DNA of 64,000 nt, from positions 8,879,127 to 8,943,126 of the forward strand of contig CM041092.1 of NCBI GenBank assembly GCA_023079485.1, given 5' to 3'. The notes beneath the pieces were generated by a model. That model was not told the origin of the DNA and made no database searches. It was given only the letters and a program-made list of their open reading frames with translations. Origin of the DNA: Archilochus colubris. Taxonomy: Eukaryota > Chordata > Aves > Apodiformes > Trochilidae. The position numbers and the translations under genes were made by a program. Of this stretch, positions 10,701 through 23,145 are shown in pieces. The number at the start of each line of letters is the position of its first letter. The stretch's first letter is position 1.

Positions 10701-13700
10701 ATGTCTATTTTGACACATCTGCAAATGTTGTCTTGGAAAGGTCTTGAACTTGCTGCTAGCTATGATTAACCCAAAGAGAAATATTTTGTATAGTGTTGCC
10801 ATGGGATTTTAAAATCTTGATAGCTAAAGAGGTTAATTAACATACATTAAAACATAACTGAAATCCAGTACCTAAGCTTTCCTAATAAATACCTAAGGAT
10901 TACCTAAGGATGAAGCCCCTACCTATGTTTGCTAAAGTAGCTAGCATCAGCTCTGGGGATCCTGACCTGAGACACAGAATAAAGCCAGGACCTGTTGACT
11001 TAGTGCACAGTCAGGATTTTGCATATTATAATCTGAATACCTCCCACAGTCATGTGTAAACATTTATAAGGCTATGAAGAAATTGCATACTTGACCACCA
11101 CCCCATCAAAAGTTATGTTGGGCACAATCAATTTCTCTTTTTTATCTTCTCAAAGCTCAGAAGCTGTTTTTTGATAAGGAAAATGCCCTTGAACAATGCA
11201 TTAGGAAGGAAGACCAGCTGGAGCTCTGCTTTGTGGTTAGTTATATTTTGGAATCCTAAGTAGCTGTTTGCCTATGTCTATATTCATTAGGCAGGGATTT
11301 AAAGGAAAAAGTGCACCATTCATTATTGTTACCACAGCACAGCCCCCTACAGCCAGCCCTATCAAATAATGCAAACCAAGTGAACAAACAACCTACATAA
11401 TTTAATGTCAACTTCTGTAAAAACCTGGATAAAACTCCTGGCAGTCCAAAATATTGTGGGTGGTTTTAACAACGTTGTCCACGGTGCATGAAATGCAATA
11501 TTTTGGGGGGTAGTAATTGCTGTTATTTAAACCTCAGAAAGCCACAGATTTATATTTGTTCAGTTTCCCTTTAAGGTGGGTAATAAATCTGTAGTTTCTT
11601 CTGGGCTTTTTTTTTTTTTTTTTTTTTTTTTTGTAACAAAGACTTCTAAGAAGATAATATCTGCCCACGCCATTTTTTTTTTTTAAGCTTTTTAAAAAAA
11701 TCACTAAAAATATTTTAACTGCTGAGTTGCTCTGTATGGAGCAAATTGTCTTTAGATGTGCAGCACTATAATTACTGAAGATAGCATCACAGTTACATTC
11801 GCAGAAACCAGCAGTCAGTTTTGACTCAGAAGATAATACACCAACTGTGTATTAAGTTTAATGTAGATTAATGTGAGTTGCTTTCCTTTGCATGTATGTA
11901 CACAGGTACAAATAATTAAGATTAATTCCACTGGATATAATGGCCTTCACTGTGCACAGTGCCATAAAATTCTTCTTTAATAGCTGTTAATTGGATGTAT
12001 TTGCTTTGATGGTGAAGTCCTGATTAGTCTTGTTACCCTACAACCCCTTCCCCCTCCCTCAGCTCACTTTTGTGCTTAGGAAAAGATTTATAATAAGGGA
12101 ATCACAGTTATGCAGTTTATTAGAAAAAGAATCAATACATGTGTATCTGGTTACACATATTGGAGGTTCAGCTAAACAAGGGGTGCTCTGCATAATATTT
12201 GAAGAGTAGAGGTGATGCATGTTTTCATTTTTTCTTCTTTTCCCCACACAATATTTTTGCAGGTAGTAACTCGGATTACTTCCTGGGTTTCTTTTTTTTT
12301 TTTTTTCCAGTCTGTTTTCATTCTTTCTGTTCTGAACCTGCAGAGCTGCTTGCTGGTAACAGGAGAACCACAGTCACTTCAGCAGGCTCCAGAGCCAGGA
12401 CATCAGGCAGTTAGGAACTGCTTTCACATGATGAGTCAATGTGTTATTTCTGGAAAATAGTAATTATTTTGCCATCTCTGTTCTCTAGACTGCAGTGAGC
12501 CTGAACATATGGGACAGAGGCTTCTCTGTGTGCAAGTCAGCACGTCTTCACTGGAATCAAGGTGGATATTTATTTGTACTGAAGTTCTGGCCTTGTTTAT
12601 TAAAGTAGCCCATATTTAGCAATAATACTTGACATTTGTTATCTCCCAGGAGCTCAGCTCTTTTTATAGAATTGATGAATGATGGGAATATAAAGGAAAA
12701 AATTTAAGGTGCAACTACAATCAGTGTCTCAGAGCCAAGTTCCTGGGCATGGTTCCCCAGCTCTTACCCATGCACCAATATATATGAGACTGCAGACAGT
12801 TTTCCTGGAATATCAGCCCAGCTGCATGTGGGGCTGGGACATTTTTCCCTGCTTGGAGCATTTTGAGCCCATTCCTGAGCCCAGCCACCCAGGAGCTGTG
12901 ACTAAGCCAGGCCTGACCCCAGGAGTTCTTCACTAGGAAGTTGCTCCAGCTACTTGACCTTACCAATACAAATCTTTTGTACCATTTTATCTTGATTATA
13001 CTGGCCTGGTGCCTTTTCTTGTGTGAGTGTGAACTCATCAGCTTGCTGTGTTTCCTCTGATCTTCACAAAGCCCACTGAAGAGCACAGGGATCTTCCCTT
13101 CCCCTCCTGCCTCTTCCCATCTGTTTGGAGCCACCGGATGCTGCTGGGACAAAGCCACCTACAGGAAGGGGAAACCCCAGTTTGGGGTGGTTTGGATCAA
13201 TAGAGCAAATAGGCTCTCCCTGAAGTACTACTGAAATTAAATGTCTGTGGGCTCCAGTCTACTGCCAGGAAGGCTTTGGTGGGACTTTGTCCAGCCCAGG
13301 GTAAGCTTCTACCTTCCCTTCCAATGCTGTGTTTAGTGAGTCAGTGTGCTCCAGCATCAAATGGGATCCCTAAAAATGGATGGGTTATAAATGATCAAAC
13401 TGATTAAAATTACTGCAGAGAGTGCTCCACAGAGGACAGGCTAGCACTGCTAGTTGCACGAATCATTGCTATTTAAGGCCTTTAATTAGGAAAATTGCTA
13501 CACAATGCAGGTTTTAGATGTCTTCTGACAGATCTTCAGTGCTCTTTCTGACTTCATCTCTGCATCCAAGGCTGCTGCTTGTGTTATATTTTTTGGATCT
13601 CCTAGTGCAGCCAGGGGAAGTCCAGGCAGGGACAGTTCTTGAAGTGTGTAAATCTGAGATACCACATCACAATGCCCAATTACACCATTGTGTAAAGATG

Positions 13701-13779
13701 TAATAGAATGGTCTGGGGACTGAAAGAACAGGTCTTTAACGAGATTAATCATCTATGGAACATTAGTATGCAATTTTCC
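7770..13779. other. Unique non-coding DNA, no gene seen
   Basis: About 6 kb with no recognised gene. The longest frame (8725-9312, minus, 195 codons) is leucine/serine/proline-rich and matches no family I know. Homopolymers include T26 at 11607-11632, T12 near 11673 and a T15 tract at 12292-12306 that runs into CCAG. From about 10500 to 12000 the DNA is AT-rich and non-repetitive. Confidence 0.55.
11607..11632 (+). repeat. T26 homopolymer
   Basis: Twenty-six consecutive T, the longest uninterrupted mononucleotide run in the window. A T12 run and an A7 run follow within 100 bases. No retroposon body could be recognised on either side. Confidence 0.95.
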
Positions 13780-14440
13780 CCCTCCTCCAAAAAGGAATAA
13801 GTCTGCATAATAATGGCAATTATAAGAAAAGTTAAAAAAAAAAAGGCCATTTCTTTATAATGCTTTGCAATTATACATTTATTGTCAGTATAAAACAAAC
13901 AGTTTGGAAAAACTGTCTGAATATTAGCAGAAGCAATTAAGAAAGGTGTTTATTTTACAGAGGCCTCTCCCGTTTCAATTTCAGAAGTGGAGCTCTGTCA
14001 CTGAGTTGGAAGTTGTTTTATTCATATTTTTAATTACAGCCCATTTCCCAACCTGACTGTATCTGCCCCAGGCAAGGCTCTGTTCAGATGTTCTTCTGCC
14101 TGCAAACCCCTCTAGCAAGGGGAGGGTTAAAACCAATATTTGCAGATAAAGAGGTAAACATATTTACATTCAGTTTTTCACACTTTATGCATATGTCATG
14201 CAGTGAATAGTTTTAGAGGTATGTTTGTACTATCTCTCCAGAATTTTTACAGTCTGCAGGACACAAAATCTCTATAAAGTGACTTACTGAAATAGAAGCA
14301 GATTGGTAAAACCGTTTCTCTCTTATGAACTGTGAAGAATGATCCTCTAAATGAAATCAGGAAGGAACTGGACAGAATCTTGTTTAATGGTGTGACAAAA
14401 TGAATCACAACTATTCCAAGCATCCATCACTGCTAAAAGG
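13780..14440. promoter_or_regulatory. Possible non-coding regulatory flank
   Basis: AT-rich, non-repetitive DNA with several homeodomain-core words (TTTTTAATTACAG, GCAATTAAG). A small inverted repeat, ACAGTTT/AAACTGT, lies at 13899-13905 and 13910-13916. It adjoins the stronger enhancer-like block downstream and could be its edge. No direct evidence of function is available. Confidence 0.25.
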
Positions 14441-15200
14441 GGACCACAAATGATCTGTGAACTACTATATATTGATTACTCATGTACTACAAGTGTCGGA
14501 TTTAATGTTCACACACCACGGAAAGGCGGCAGGGACAGATGGTGCCTTAACTCTTCTTTGATAGATTTTAATGGTGAAATATTGATTTCTATCTGGCCAA
14601 GGCCTGTTGTTAGGGGCCAAAGTCATTTGTTGGGTATAGCCGGACACCCAGTCTGCTAGGGGTAATCAATCATTTTTGGCAAGGCAGGTGAAATTCTGAA
14701 GAGAAGCACCTTGGGTTCCCAAACTGTATCAAGATGAGGCTGAGACCAACATTTGCGCATGCACCCCCCTCCTCCTCCACGCACCCATACAAAAAGACTC
14801 CATGAAATTGTGCTTGTAAAGAATTATTAATGATAAGACATGTTTACTGAGGAGAGTCACAGCGAATCACAGCTGACATGAAATAGTCTGGGAGCCTCGG
14901 AGAGAAAATGAGCTCCTCGCTAAAAGGGACTATATTTTATTTAAACATCCGTCTAGGGCTGAAAACTCAGGTAATCTGTTGTGTTACAAGCCACTGGCTG
15001 TTCTTGCCATCCAGAGAGATAACAGTGAGGAGCTAATAGGAACACATCAATCACAATCAGGCTGCAATTCCACCGGTGTCTCCTCTTCCCAGCTCCTTTT
15101 TAAGCTCCTTAATAACGATGATAACATAGTTCTGGGCTTGTGAGAGGGTTTCTTCCCTTTGAGGGTCATATTCATAAAGCCAACTGCTTGCAAAGTCAGC
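14441..15200. promoter_or_regulatory. Candidate conserved enhancer block
   Basis: This 0.76-kb stretch differs in texture from the surrounding DNA: it is complex, free of simple repeats, and keeps visibly more CpG dinucleotides than its neighbours, for example at CACGG, GGCGGC, AGCCGG, GCGCATG, CAGCGAA, CTCGG, CCGTC and ACCGGTG. It carries clustered transcription-factor-like words: ATCAATCA (PBX/HOX type) at 14665-14672 and again at 15046-15053, an NF1-like TTGGCA just after the first, CAGGTG at 14685-14690 (E-box of ZEB/SNAI type), a CAGCTG E-box near 14870, and AATTATTAATGAT near 14821. It has no long open frame with coding character. Slow CpG decay and motif density suggest purifying selection, as in developmental enhancers of vertebrate gene deserts. 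This is inference; cross-species alignment would decide. Confidence 0.4.
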
Positions 15201-15214
15201 AGCTCAGGCCTCTG

Positions 15215-15290
15215 GAAGGGAGGTGGAGGGGGGAAGGTGAGCAGAGGGAAGGGGTTTGCAGGTGGGGGGGGGGCAGCAGGGGGTGGATTT
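15215..15290 (+). repeat. G-rich tract with G-quadruplex potential
   Basis: The plus strand has at least six runs of three or more G within about 75 bases (including G6 at about 15228-15233, G4 near 15251, G9-10 near 15264-15273 and G5 near 15279). Loops are short to moderate. It fits the G3+ four-tract pattern for an intramolecular quadruplex. It sits between two enhancer-like stretches. Confidence 0.7.
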
Positions 15291-15860
15291 CCCCAGGCAA
15301 TAAATCCGTGGACACCCCTCTTCCCCCTGACACCCTTCCCTGGAGAGGAATCCTGTTCAGAAGCAGAGGGGAAAGGATAGCCTCTGCCCAGATGTGCCCC
15401 AGATGTGGGAAGCCAGTTGAGGCTGATTTTTCGTTTAGATTATCTTGCTTACCTAATGATTTTTGCTTCACTGCTCAGCTCGATTGTGTTCACTAGGACG
15501 GCAGGCTATTAAAATGTCAAGGTGCATTGAATTGTTGTTATCAAGGAAAGAGACCTTTCCAATCACCCCGTGTTCCCTGGATTGCATAAAGGGGAAGAAG
15601 GGACTGGAAAAGGACCTTCTTCATCCTGGGGAGGGGGGAGAGGTGCAATGTGTGTGTGCTGTGTGTATGTGTGTGTGTTTGTGTGTCTGTGTGTGCTTCC
15701 ATGCAGACGCCTGCGTGCTCCTGCTGTAGCACTGTGTGGTAATTAAAATGCCATCTTTTATAACAGGTATTAGACATTTCTCTCATTCACATTTGCAGGG
15801 GGGGGAGATGGAACTTCTCCCCGTTGTGCTTTTCACTGCAATCCTTGTAAAGAAAATACT
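15291..15860. promoter_or_regulatory. Possible second half of enhancer-like block
   Basis: After the G-rich tract, unique sequence with regulatory texture resumes near 15430 (GGCTATTAAAATGTCAAGG, TTGTTATCAAGG) and continues to about 15860 around a TG microsatellite. The words TATTAAAATG and GTAATTAAAATG are homeodomain-like. Support is weaker than for the upstream block because of the embedded simple repeat. Confidence 0.25.
15648..15698 (+). repeat. Imperfect TG microsatellite
   Basis: About 50 bases of alternating TG interrupted by CT, TAT, TTT and TCT. It has the usual look of an ageing dinucleotide repeat. Confidence 0.9.
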
Positions 15861-17300
15861 GGGAGGAGGAAACTTGCGTGGTTGGATCACTGGCCCCGCA
15901 TACTAAGGAGCTGCTGGGCTGGGCTGAAGGAGAAAAACAAAGGCAAATGCCTTCTCTATGTCTGCACCTGCCTTAAGGCTTGATAAGAAAATAAGTTCAC
16001 TGACCTACTGGGAAAAACACTGGAGATTGTCCGGTATCACAATATTGAACAACTGGTGACAGGATGATACAAACCCAGCACATTTGGAGACACAAAATCC
16101 CCTACCTCTCGTCACCACCACCACCTTGCTCATATAATTGCAGAGCAGTTTATTACACAGAGGTGCATCAAATATTGCCATGGATTGATTTTTTTCTTTC
16201 CTCTCTCATAAACTATACATCATATTGGTTGGGAAAAAAATATATATTCTTTGGATTTACTTCTCTTTGTTTAAATCATTTCACAAATATTTCCCTTTCC
16301 CCTTGTCGTTTCTCTTTCATTTTCATTTTAAAAAGATGGCTTTGTTTTTGCTTGTATATGGTTTTGTAGAATAATGACATCTATCCTATCTCCCATGCAT
16401 CAAGCATCATTGATTGGCCAGAACATCATTGTCACTACTGGGTGTTCATCTTCACACTTGCTGCTGGCAAGTCTCTCATCTACTTTCTCTCTCTGTCTCA
16501 CACATGCCCCTTTCTACATTTTTCCAGATTTCCACCCCTTCCTACTCACAGCAGGCATGCCCACTTCTCTTTGTGCCTGATACACATTTCTCTCACCATG
16601 CTTTTACTTCACATCTCCTCCTCACACACCTTTGCTTTCTCTCCATCTGAACTCCTCCTGCCCTGCCAGCCCATGGGCCAAACCCCAGCCATCCGCTCCG
16701 TTCTGCAGCCACCTGCAGAATCCAGGAGAAAACAAATCCTTCTGTCTTTTTCCATTTTGTCTACACTGATTCATGAATGTTTCTATCCCAAGATTTGATT
16801 CCCTGACATATTCAGGCATGGGAAGAAGAGAGTGCTGAAGGGACTGCAGGAGCCGTGGCCAGTCCTGCATGTGGCAGTGGAAAAGGGGGACAGAATCTTC
16901 CTCTCCCCCCATGTTGTTGCTCTAGCTGGCCCTAATTTTTTCTCTGTCTTACATTTCCACTCTCACATCTGTCTTGAGGCTTGTCTCCGTGGAAAAATTA
17001 TTGCACACAGGGCTGGGATGTGAATTAATAGCATGTCCCTGCAGGCAATGCTGCAGGTACAGTGAGGACTTGTGTGCACAAGGACATTACTGTGGAGTCA
17101 GCCAAGGTGTAAATCTCTCTTGTGGCACCAGCTCCACCCCTCTTGCTGCTGGTGCACAGGGATCTGTGTGGCCCAGCAGGGCTCTGCACACCCAATGCCC
17201 ATCAGCACTCATGGCACTCGTGTTTCTCAACCAAGAGAAGCCCAGATGTATTTGCACATTTGCATCATCCCAAATCTCTGCTCCTGATACACCTTGTTAT
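15861..17300. other. Unique non-coding DNA, no gene seen
   Basis: No gene recognised. The region 16430-16700 is pyrimidine-rich (CT/TC patches) and produces overlapping open frames of 68-118 codons in several frames, which is a compositional effect rather than coding. Confidence 0.5.
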
Positions 17301-17462
17301 ATCATAGAATTGGCTGGGTTGGAAGGGACCTCAGAGATCATCGAGTCCAACCCTTGAACCACCGTTGCGGTTCCTGGACTATGGCACTGAGTGCCACATC
17401 CAGTCTCTTTTTAAATATCTCCAGGGACGGAGAACCCACTACTTCCCTGGGCGAATATCAAT
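17301..17462 (-). mobile_element. CR1-type LINE 3' end, minus strand
   Basis: The plus strand begins ATCATAGAATTGGCTGGGTT and continues with GGAAGGGACCTCAGAGATCA, then a segment ending in CCTGGGC near 17450. This is the reverse complement of the 3' end of a CR1 subfamily common in songbirds; the leading ATCATAGAAT is one copy of the CR1 terminal octamer in reverse. The fragment is about 160 bp, so the element is strongly 5'-truncated. It is less diverged than the copy at 3070-3150. Homology fades after about 17462. Confidence 0.88.
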
Positions 17463-18295
17463 TCTTGCAAGTTGCTTGAGAGGTAAGAAAGTGGTGTTAG
17501 TCACTGCTACAGAAAGGAATCTGAGGTGAGAAGGCTCATGAAATGCTTAAATACTTCAGATGAGGGGATCCAAGGTGACTTGACCTAAGACATAACAAAG
17601 TGGGTGGCAGATGGTAGGAACTGGCACCCAGTCCCTGAATACTGCACTCTATTAGTTATTAGCACTTGAATTATTAGACCAGCTTTCATTTCTTCCATTA
17701 ACATTTTTTTTCATCTCCTCCCTGCTCTGCTCAACATCTAGCACTTTCTGTATTTTTCTTGCAAAAAAGTTTCCTCAAGAAGTTGCATTTGGTTCCACCA
17801 TTGACAACTGTGCACCAGATACCCAGCTCAGGAAGAAGTGAGGCTCCTCTGCTCACTTTCCAAGTCAAACAAAGTGAGCATCACCATGGCCCAGGTGTGG
17901 AACCCACTCATGGCACCACACAGGCCTTCAGCTGCCTTTGTTTCTGGACATGCTGAATCACCAGATGGGATGAAGAAAGAAATTACTATCTTCAAGGCAA
18001 AGCCCAGCATGTACCAGAGGATGCCTGAGGCCTTTTTGCATGGACACCCAACTTGCATAATTCTCCCTGCCTAGATCTGTATCTAAGACCAGGCCCCAGG
18101 GACGTGGTTATTTGCCCTCAGCTGTGGTGCCATTCTTACCTTTCTTTGCCATTCTGGGTCTGTATATATCCACAGAGTAGAATACTCCTGCTTATGATAA
18201 TTCCTCAAATCCATTGTTAAGATATGTGTAATTTTTTTTCCAATGGTTTATGGACTTCCTACCAGTGCTAGAACTTTTCTCCTGCAGTCTAAGTG

Positions 18296-18321
18296 TCAGC
18301 AGGCAGTTTCAGCAGGCAGTT
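18296..18321 (+). repeat. 13-bp exact tandem duplication
   Basis: TCAGCAGGCAGTT occurs at 18296-18308 and again at 18309-18321 without change. It is a recent small slippage duplication with no evident function. Confidence 0.9.
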
Positions 18322-21300
18322 TTCATTACCTAGTGAAGTTGAGCACTGCAGGGGCCAGTAGAGTTGAATCTAATCCTCTCTCACTTCCTCCACAAACTGT
18401 AGGAAAGAGTAGCACCCTTTCTGAAATCAACGGATTCAGCCTAAGAAGTTTTCCAAGTGGGTATTTTTCAACTTCTGACAGTTAAGAAATAATTTGAGGA
18501 ACCATTATCAGCATTACTATCATAGTAGAGGAGCTGATTTTACAGTTAGTAAAGGACAATCAGACCATCTCCTTCTGTGTCCTGGTCAGCACTGGCCATC
18601 TGAACACAGTCATTTTCAGCCCCGACTGACATAATTTCCCACACCTGTTTTGGGCATGAGTTCAAGCCTGAAGTCAGTCAATAGCAATTCTTTTACTGAC
18701 TCTGAAGGTTCGGAACAGTCCTGTAGTAGTTTGGAAGAAAGAAGGCAAAAAGTTTCTCTGCATTCTTCTGTGTACAGGTAATAAGAGTGACTTTCTGCAA
18801 GAGGAACAGTGTGAACTCCTGCAAAGCAGAAGAAGGTGTTACAGGTTGGGACAATACAGGAGGAGCTGGGAAGTCACCCACTGACCTGTGCCTTTGCCAT
18901 GACACCTTGTTCTTTGCTGTATTTAAACAGCATTCATTCCATTTCAACAGAAATGTTTTGGAAACTAATTTCCTTCGATTCTTCAACACATCCTCAAGGG
19001 GATCTTGTCACTGACTCACTCCATGGGGGTTTGTTCTCCTGGATTTGGGCATATCAGTGCTTCTGCTGAGAGGAATAGAAGACCATACGTATTCCAAGCA
19101 GAGCAGATTACAGAAACTACTTTTTCCTTATCAGTCCAGAGAATGAAGAAAAAGAAAACCTGTAGTACTTTAATTTACAGGGTCCTGGACAGTTAACAGG
19201 ATGATAAATGAAAAGCAGAAAGCTAACTTAGCTTTTCTTTCAAGGACAGCCGAAGTCCAAAGGCTCAGAGTTCCACAAGCAGAGTACTTCACCAGGGAGA
19301 GATCACCAGCTGAAAAAGTCCCAGATCATCAGAGAAAACAGCTCATAGTATGAGACAAACACTGCTGATTTGTGATATGATGCTCACTCTGCAGAGCAGA
19401 GCAGGTTGGGTTTGTGGATACTTGTGCACTTGGACCTGCGGCCAGGCAGAGGATGGAGTATTGAGGTCAGAACATTGTAAGAAGTGGCTCCACCAGACCT
19501 ACCTGCTACCTGAGCCCCACGGTCTGTCCAATGCAGCAGCCATTCCCTGTTCTGATTCCTAGGTTTTCAGCACATAGAGGAAACCCAGTGTCAGGCAGGG
19601 CTGGCTGCCTACATGCAGGGTGAGGTAAATCTGCTTGCAAACATCTGGCTGCCAACCCCCTGCTCCAGCCAGTCTTGGCTCTGGGGTTTTTCAAGGGCCC
19701 TTGGTAGCCTTCCTGATCCATACCCTTTATCACCCTCAATGTGTCAAGACAAAATTGCCCTGGGGAGCTCCTCAGACGTAGTCCACACTGTTATAGCTCT
19801 GGGGTCCTCAAAACAAGGACTGGAAGCAAGGCCATAACCAAGCCATGTCCTTTTTTTTTTTTTTTTGCATAGCACAGATTTGAAGCTGCATAGGGAAAGG
19901 AAACAGAAGGTGTGGTTGTTTTTTACAACAGAGCACCTTGAAGAAACTAAACTAGTGCTCAAAGCAGAATAATTGGTGTAGCAAGGAGGCTGTGCCCATG
20001 CTAATAGTTTTTACTGAAATGAAGCTTATTAACATGTGCACTGGTGCATCTGTATTGCCTCTGGGACTCAAACTCAGCATGGTTCTCTGCTGTGCTGCAC
20101 AGAGGTTTTACCTTCCTCTGACCTTGCTCAGGCTCCTTTGTCCTCTTCTGTGCTCTGAGTTAACCTCTTGTCTGCTTTGCTTATATTCTTTATTTTAAAG
20201 CCAAGCCAACTTTTTCAAGTTTCTCATATGGTAAAGGTTTCAGTAGTGCTAAAAGTATTTCGTGTCCCTTAGTTGTGATGCTTTGGATTTGTGGAAAGTT
20301 TGTTATTCATTGCACACTTCAAACAACCAGCCCATCTGTAAACTTACATTTTAAACTATTACAAATGATTAAAAAATTTTACTTTGTGCTTGCCCTGATG
20401 TTGTACTCTGGGGAAACAGGCGTGTGTTTACTCCACACGAGTTCAAAGGCTGAATATGTGTTTGAGAGAGAGAAAATAAAAACTGAATCTTGCTTGAAGT
20501 GTCCAGAATATGCCCTTGTTTCATCTAATATTATAGAGGAGTGGGGGGACACACACACTAATAAGATGTATATTTGTCAGGAGAGAAAATGAAGTCCCTG
20601 CATTTTCCCTGCCAGGCAAATGAAATCTCTGCTGCCTGATTTATTGCTGCTAGCACAGTGCAGGTGGAGTATGTGTTTGCCAGGGTGTTACCTCCTATCA
20701 TTGATTGTGAAGACCATAGCAAAGTCCAAGTAAGGTATGTGACAAGCATAACTTATCACTTCAGAGTTCAACTCTAAACTATTAAATCCCCAGAAGGCAC
20801 TGACCTTTTTATCACATCCTGTACAGAAAATTTCCAGAGGAGAGGGGTGAAAAAAAGTTTCTATGCCAAGATGTGGAGCTATCACCAGTCCTACCTTTCC
20901 AGAAACAGGCTGGGGGCAAAACAGCACCCACCCTGTTGCACCAACCACTTCACTTGCACAGTTTGGTTTATAACCCACCCAATGCTTACTCCCCCCTTAC
21001 AGACAAATCAACCAGGGCATGAACAAGCCCCAGCAAACATAGTGAGGTTTTGGTAGTGTTTTGATAGCAGTGCCAACCACCCTGATCTGCACGTTCTGTC
21101 TTGAAATGCCCTCTGCTTAGCTGTAGTTAGAAGCTGTCCCAGCCCAAGAACTGTTTGCAGCAGTGCTCTTCACTAAAAGTGAACACCTGCTAATTAAGTA
21201 GGTGCATTTTAGCCTCAAACAGCTTTAAAACATTATTTGAAGACTTGTAGTTTGCTAGGTTTCACATGCTGCTGTGCTGCTGGTGTGACCCAGTGAGCTT

Positions 21301-23130
21301 TCCATGGACATAGTCACTGCTCTGAGACTCAGCAGATTTTGCTAGTTCATTGCTTTTGTGAAATCCAGTTGTTTTGCACTGAATGCAGCACATCTCCAGC
21401 ATATGTGATTCAGATCAGGCAATCATCCTACCCAGTGTAAATCAATGAGATGAAATGTAGCCATTGACAGCACTTACAATTTTGCCCATTACTATGAAAT
21501 CCTCTTTCTCTAAATGGAAGGTGCTTTTATGGATCCATTGAAGCATAGCTGACAAAGCCTTCAGTACTATTGCCTAAATACTGCAAAACATAACAGTTAT
21601 AAAAGATACATGTGATGCATATTTATAAGGATTAGAATAAGCACTTTGTCCCTTTTCCAGGATACTTACAAACCGTGTATATTTTCTTTTTCCCATGAGT
21701 CAAATAAACACTTGTCTGCAGGCTTACCAAATCTCTCAGCTTTTCCATGTGCTGGAGAAGTAGAAAATCTGCACTTCTACAGCTCTGTTAATAAAAAAAC
21801 ACAAAAAATTTATGCATTGTAACTATTCTTTATGCTAATATAGACTAGTAAATGTTTCTACACTTCTTGTAGGACTAATTACATTTCAGTAATATGAATG
21901 ATCCCTGGAGCCTCTGCTGTTAAATATTTTTGGAGTGGTAAGGAGGGAGTTTGTTATTTGTACACACTGGAGAAGTGTGGCTTTGAGAGACAGAAGGGTA
22001 TGGTTCTAAGGCAGTAACACTCCTGATGTGCCCTGTGAAGTCAGGGTAATTGTAACACAGGGAGTCCATTAGCCAGGGGATTTGGCTCTGATACCTCAGA
22101 TACCCCAAACCCTCACGCTCAGAACCCAGTTTCTGTAGTGGCTGAAATAAGATGCACTTCAGACACAAATTACAAGCAGCTTGTTAGACTAAAATGTAAA
22201 TTTCATAGGCAGTGTATGTCTAAACAAATATGGGGGATTCCAAACCCACACCATTTTAAATTGGCTAAAATAAATTATTCAGTATAAAATACAGATTAGT
22301 AAATAACAACAACAGAGTTAAATCATGTACAGTGATTAATTTCAGATAAAGCAGCAATTCCTTGTAAGAATCTTGTGATAACTTGGAAAGGCAGCCCTAC
22401 TTAGCAATTAAATTCTGAGAAATACTTTTGTTTTGGACAAGGAGCTGACGTGGGGTTGGTCACATCATTCGTTAGCTGAAGCTGTCACTACAGCTCTGCT
22501 CTCATGGCTGTAGCTACTTGCTTAGTAAGTTGTTGGTTAAATGAGTCATCTTCCCCATCTCTACTCTGCACGATAGTGATGATTACAGTACTTTAGAACT
22601 GAGGCTGCTGCACAGCCTGCTGTGTTTAATTTTATATAAGTGCTGCTCACTAAATGTGTCAGTCAAACTTCCTACTTCAGGGCTGGTTCTGCATGTTCTT
22701 CAACAAGGTTTGTGGCAGTCATAGCTTCAGTTGCCACAGAGCATCTGGAGGAGCTGAGAATGAAGGCTGTCATGCTTCATGTTTTATAGGGGCTTGGTGA
22801 AGCTGAATGGAGCTCAGCAGCTGAAGGCTGCCTGCCAGACCATGTACTCTTTCTGTCCAGGGTTTTATTTGCAGCAAGGCTTGAGGATCTTACTGCTCTT
22901 TTGCCCAGGCTACTGGAAATCTTGGAGGGGCACAATGCATTTGCAGTGACTCAGATGCATGTGGGATATCTCAGCCCTGCTGCTTGGGTGCTAAGCAGGT
23001 GGTCTACAGGAACACATTATGTGTGAGCATGCACAGATCAGCAAATATAGACCTTTTTTGGGGGGGGTTCCAAAAGAGAAAAGAAATAAAATTATTTGGG
23101 GTTTGTTTTGATTTGTTGGTTGGGTTTTTT

Positions 23131-23145
23131 GTGTGTGTGTGTGTG
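23131..23145 (+). repeat. Short GT microsatellite
   Basis: Seven and a half GT units, preceded by a T run within a T/G-rich patch (23100-23155). Confidence 0.9.

Noticed and set aside
12291..12310. Polypyrimidine tract plus CCAG as a splice acceptor
   Set aside because: T15-CCAG fits an acceptor, but no coding-like exon or matching donor follows; homopolymer T runs are common across the window.
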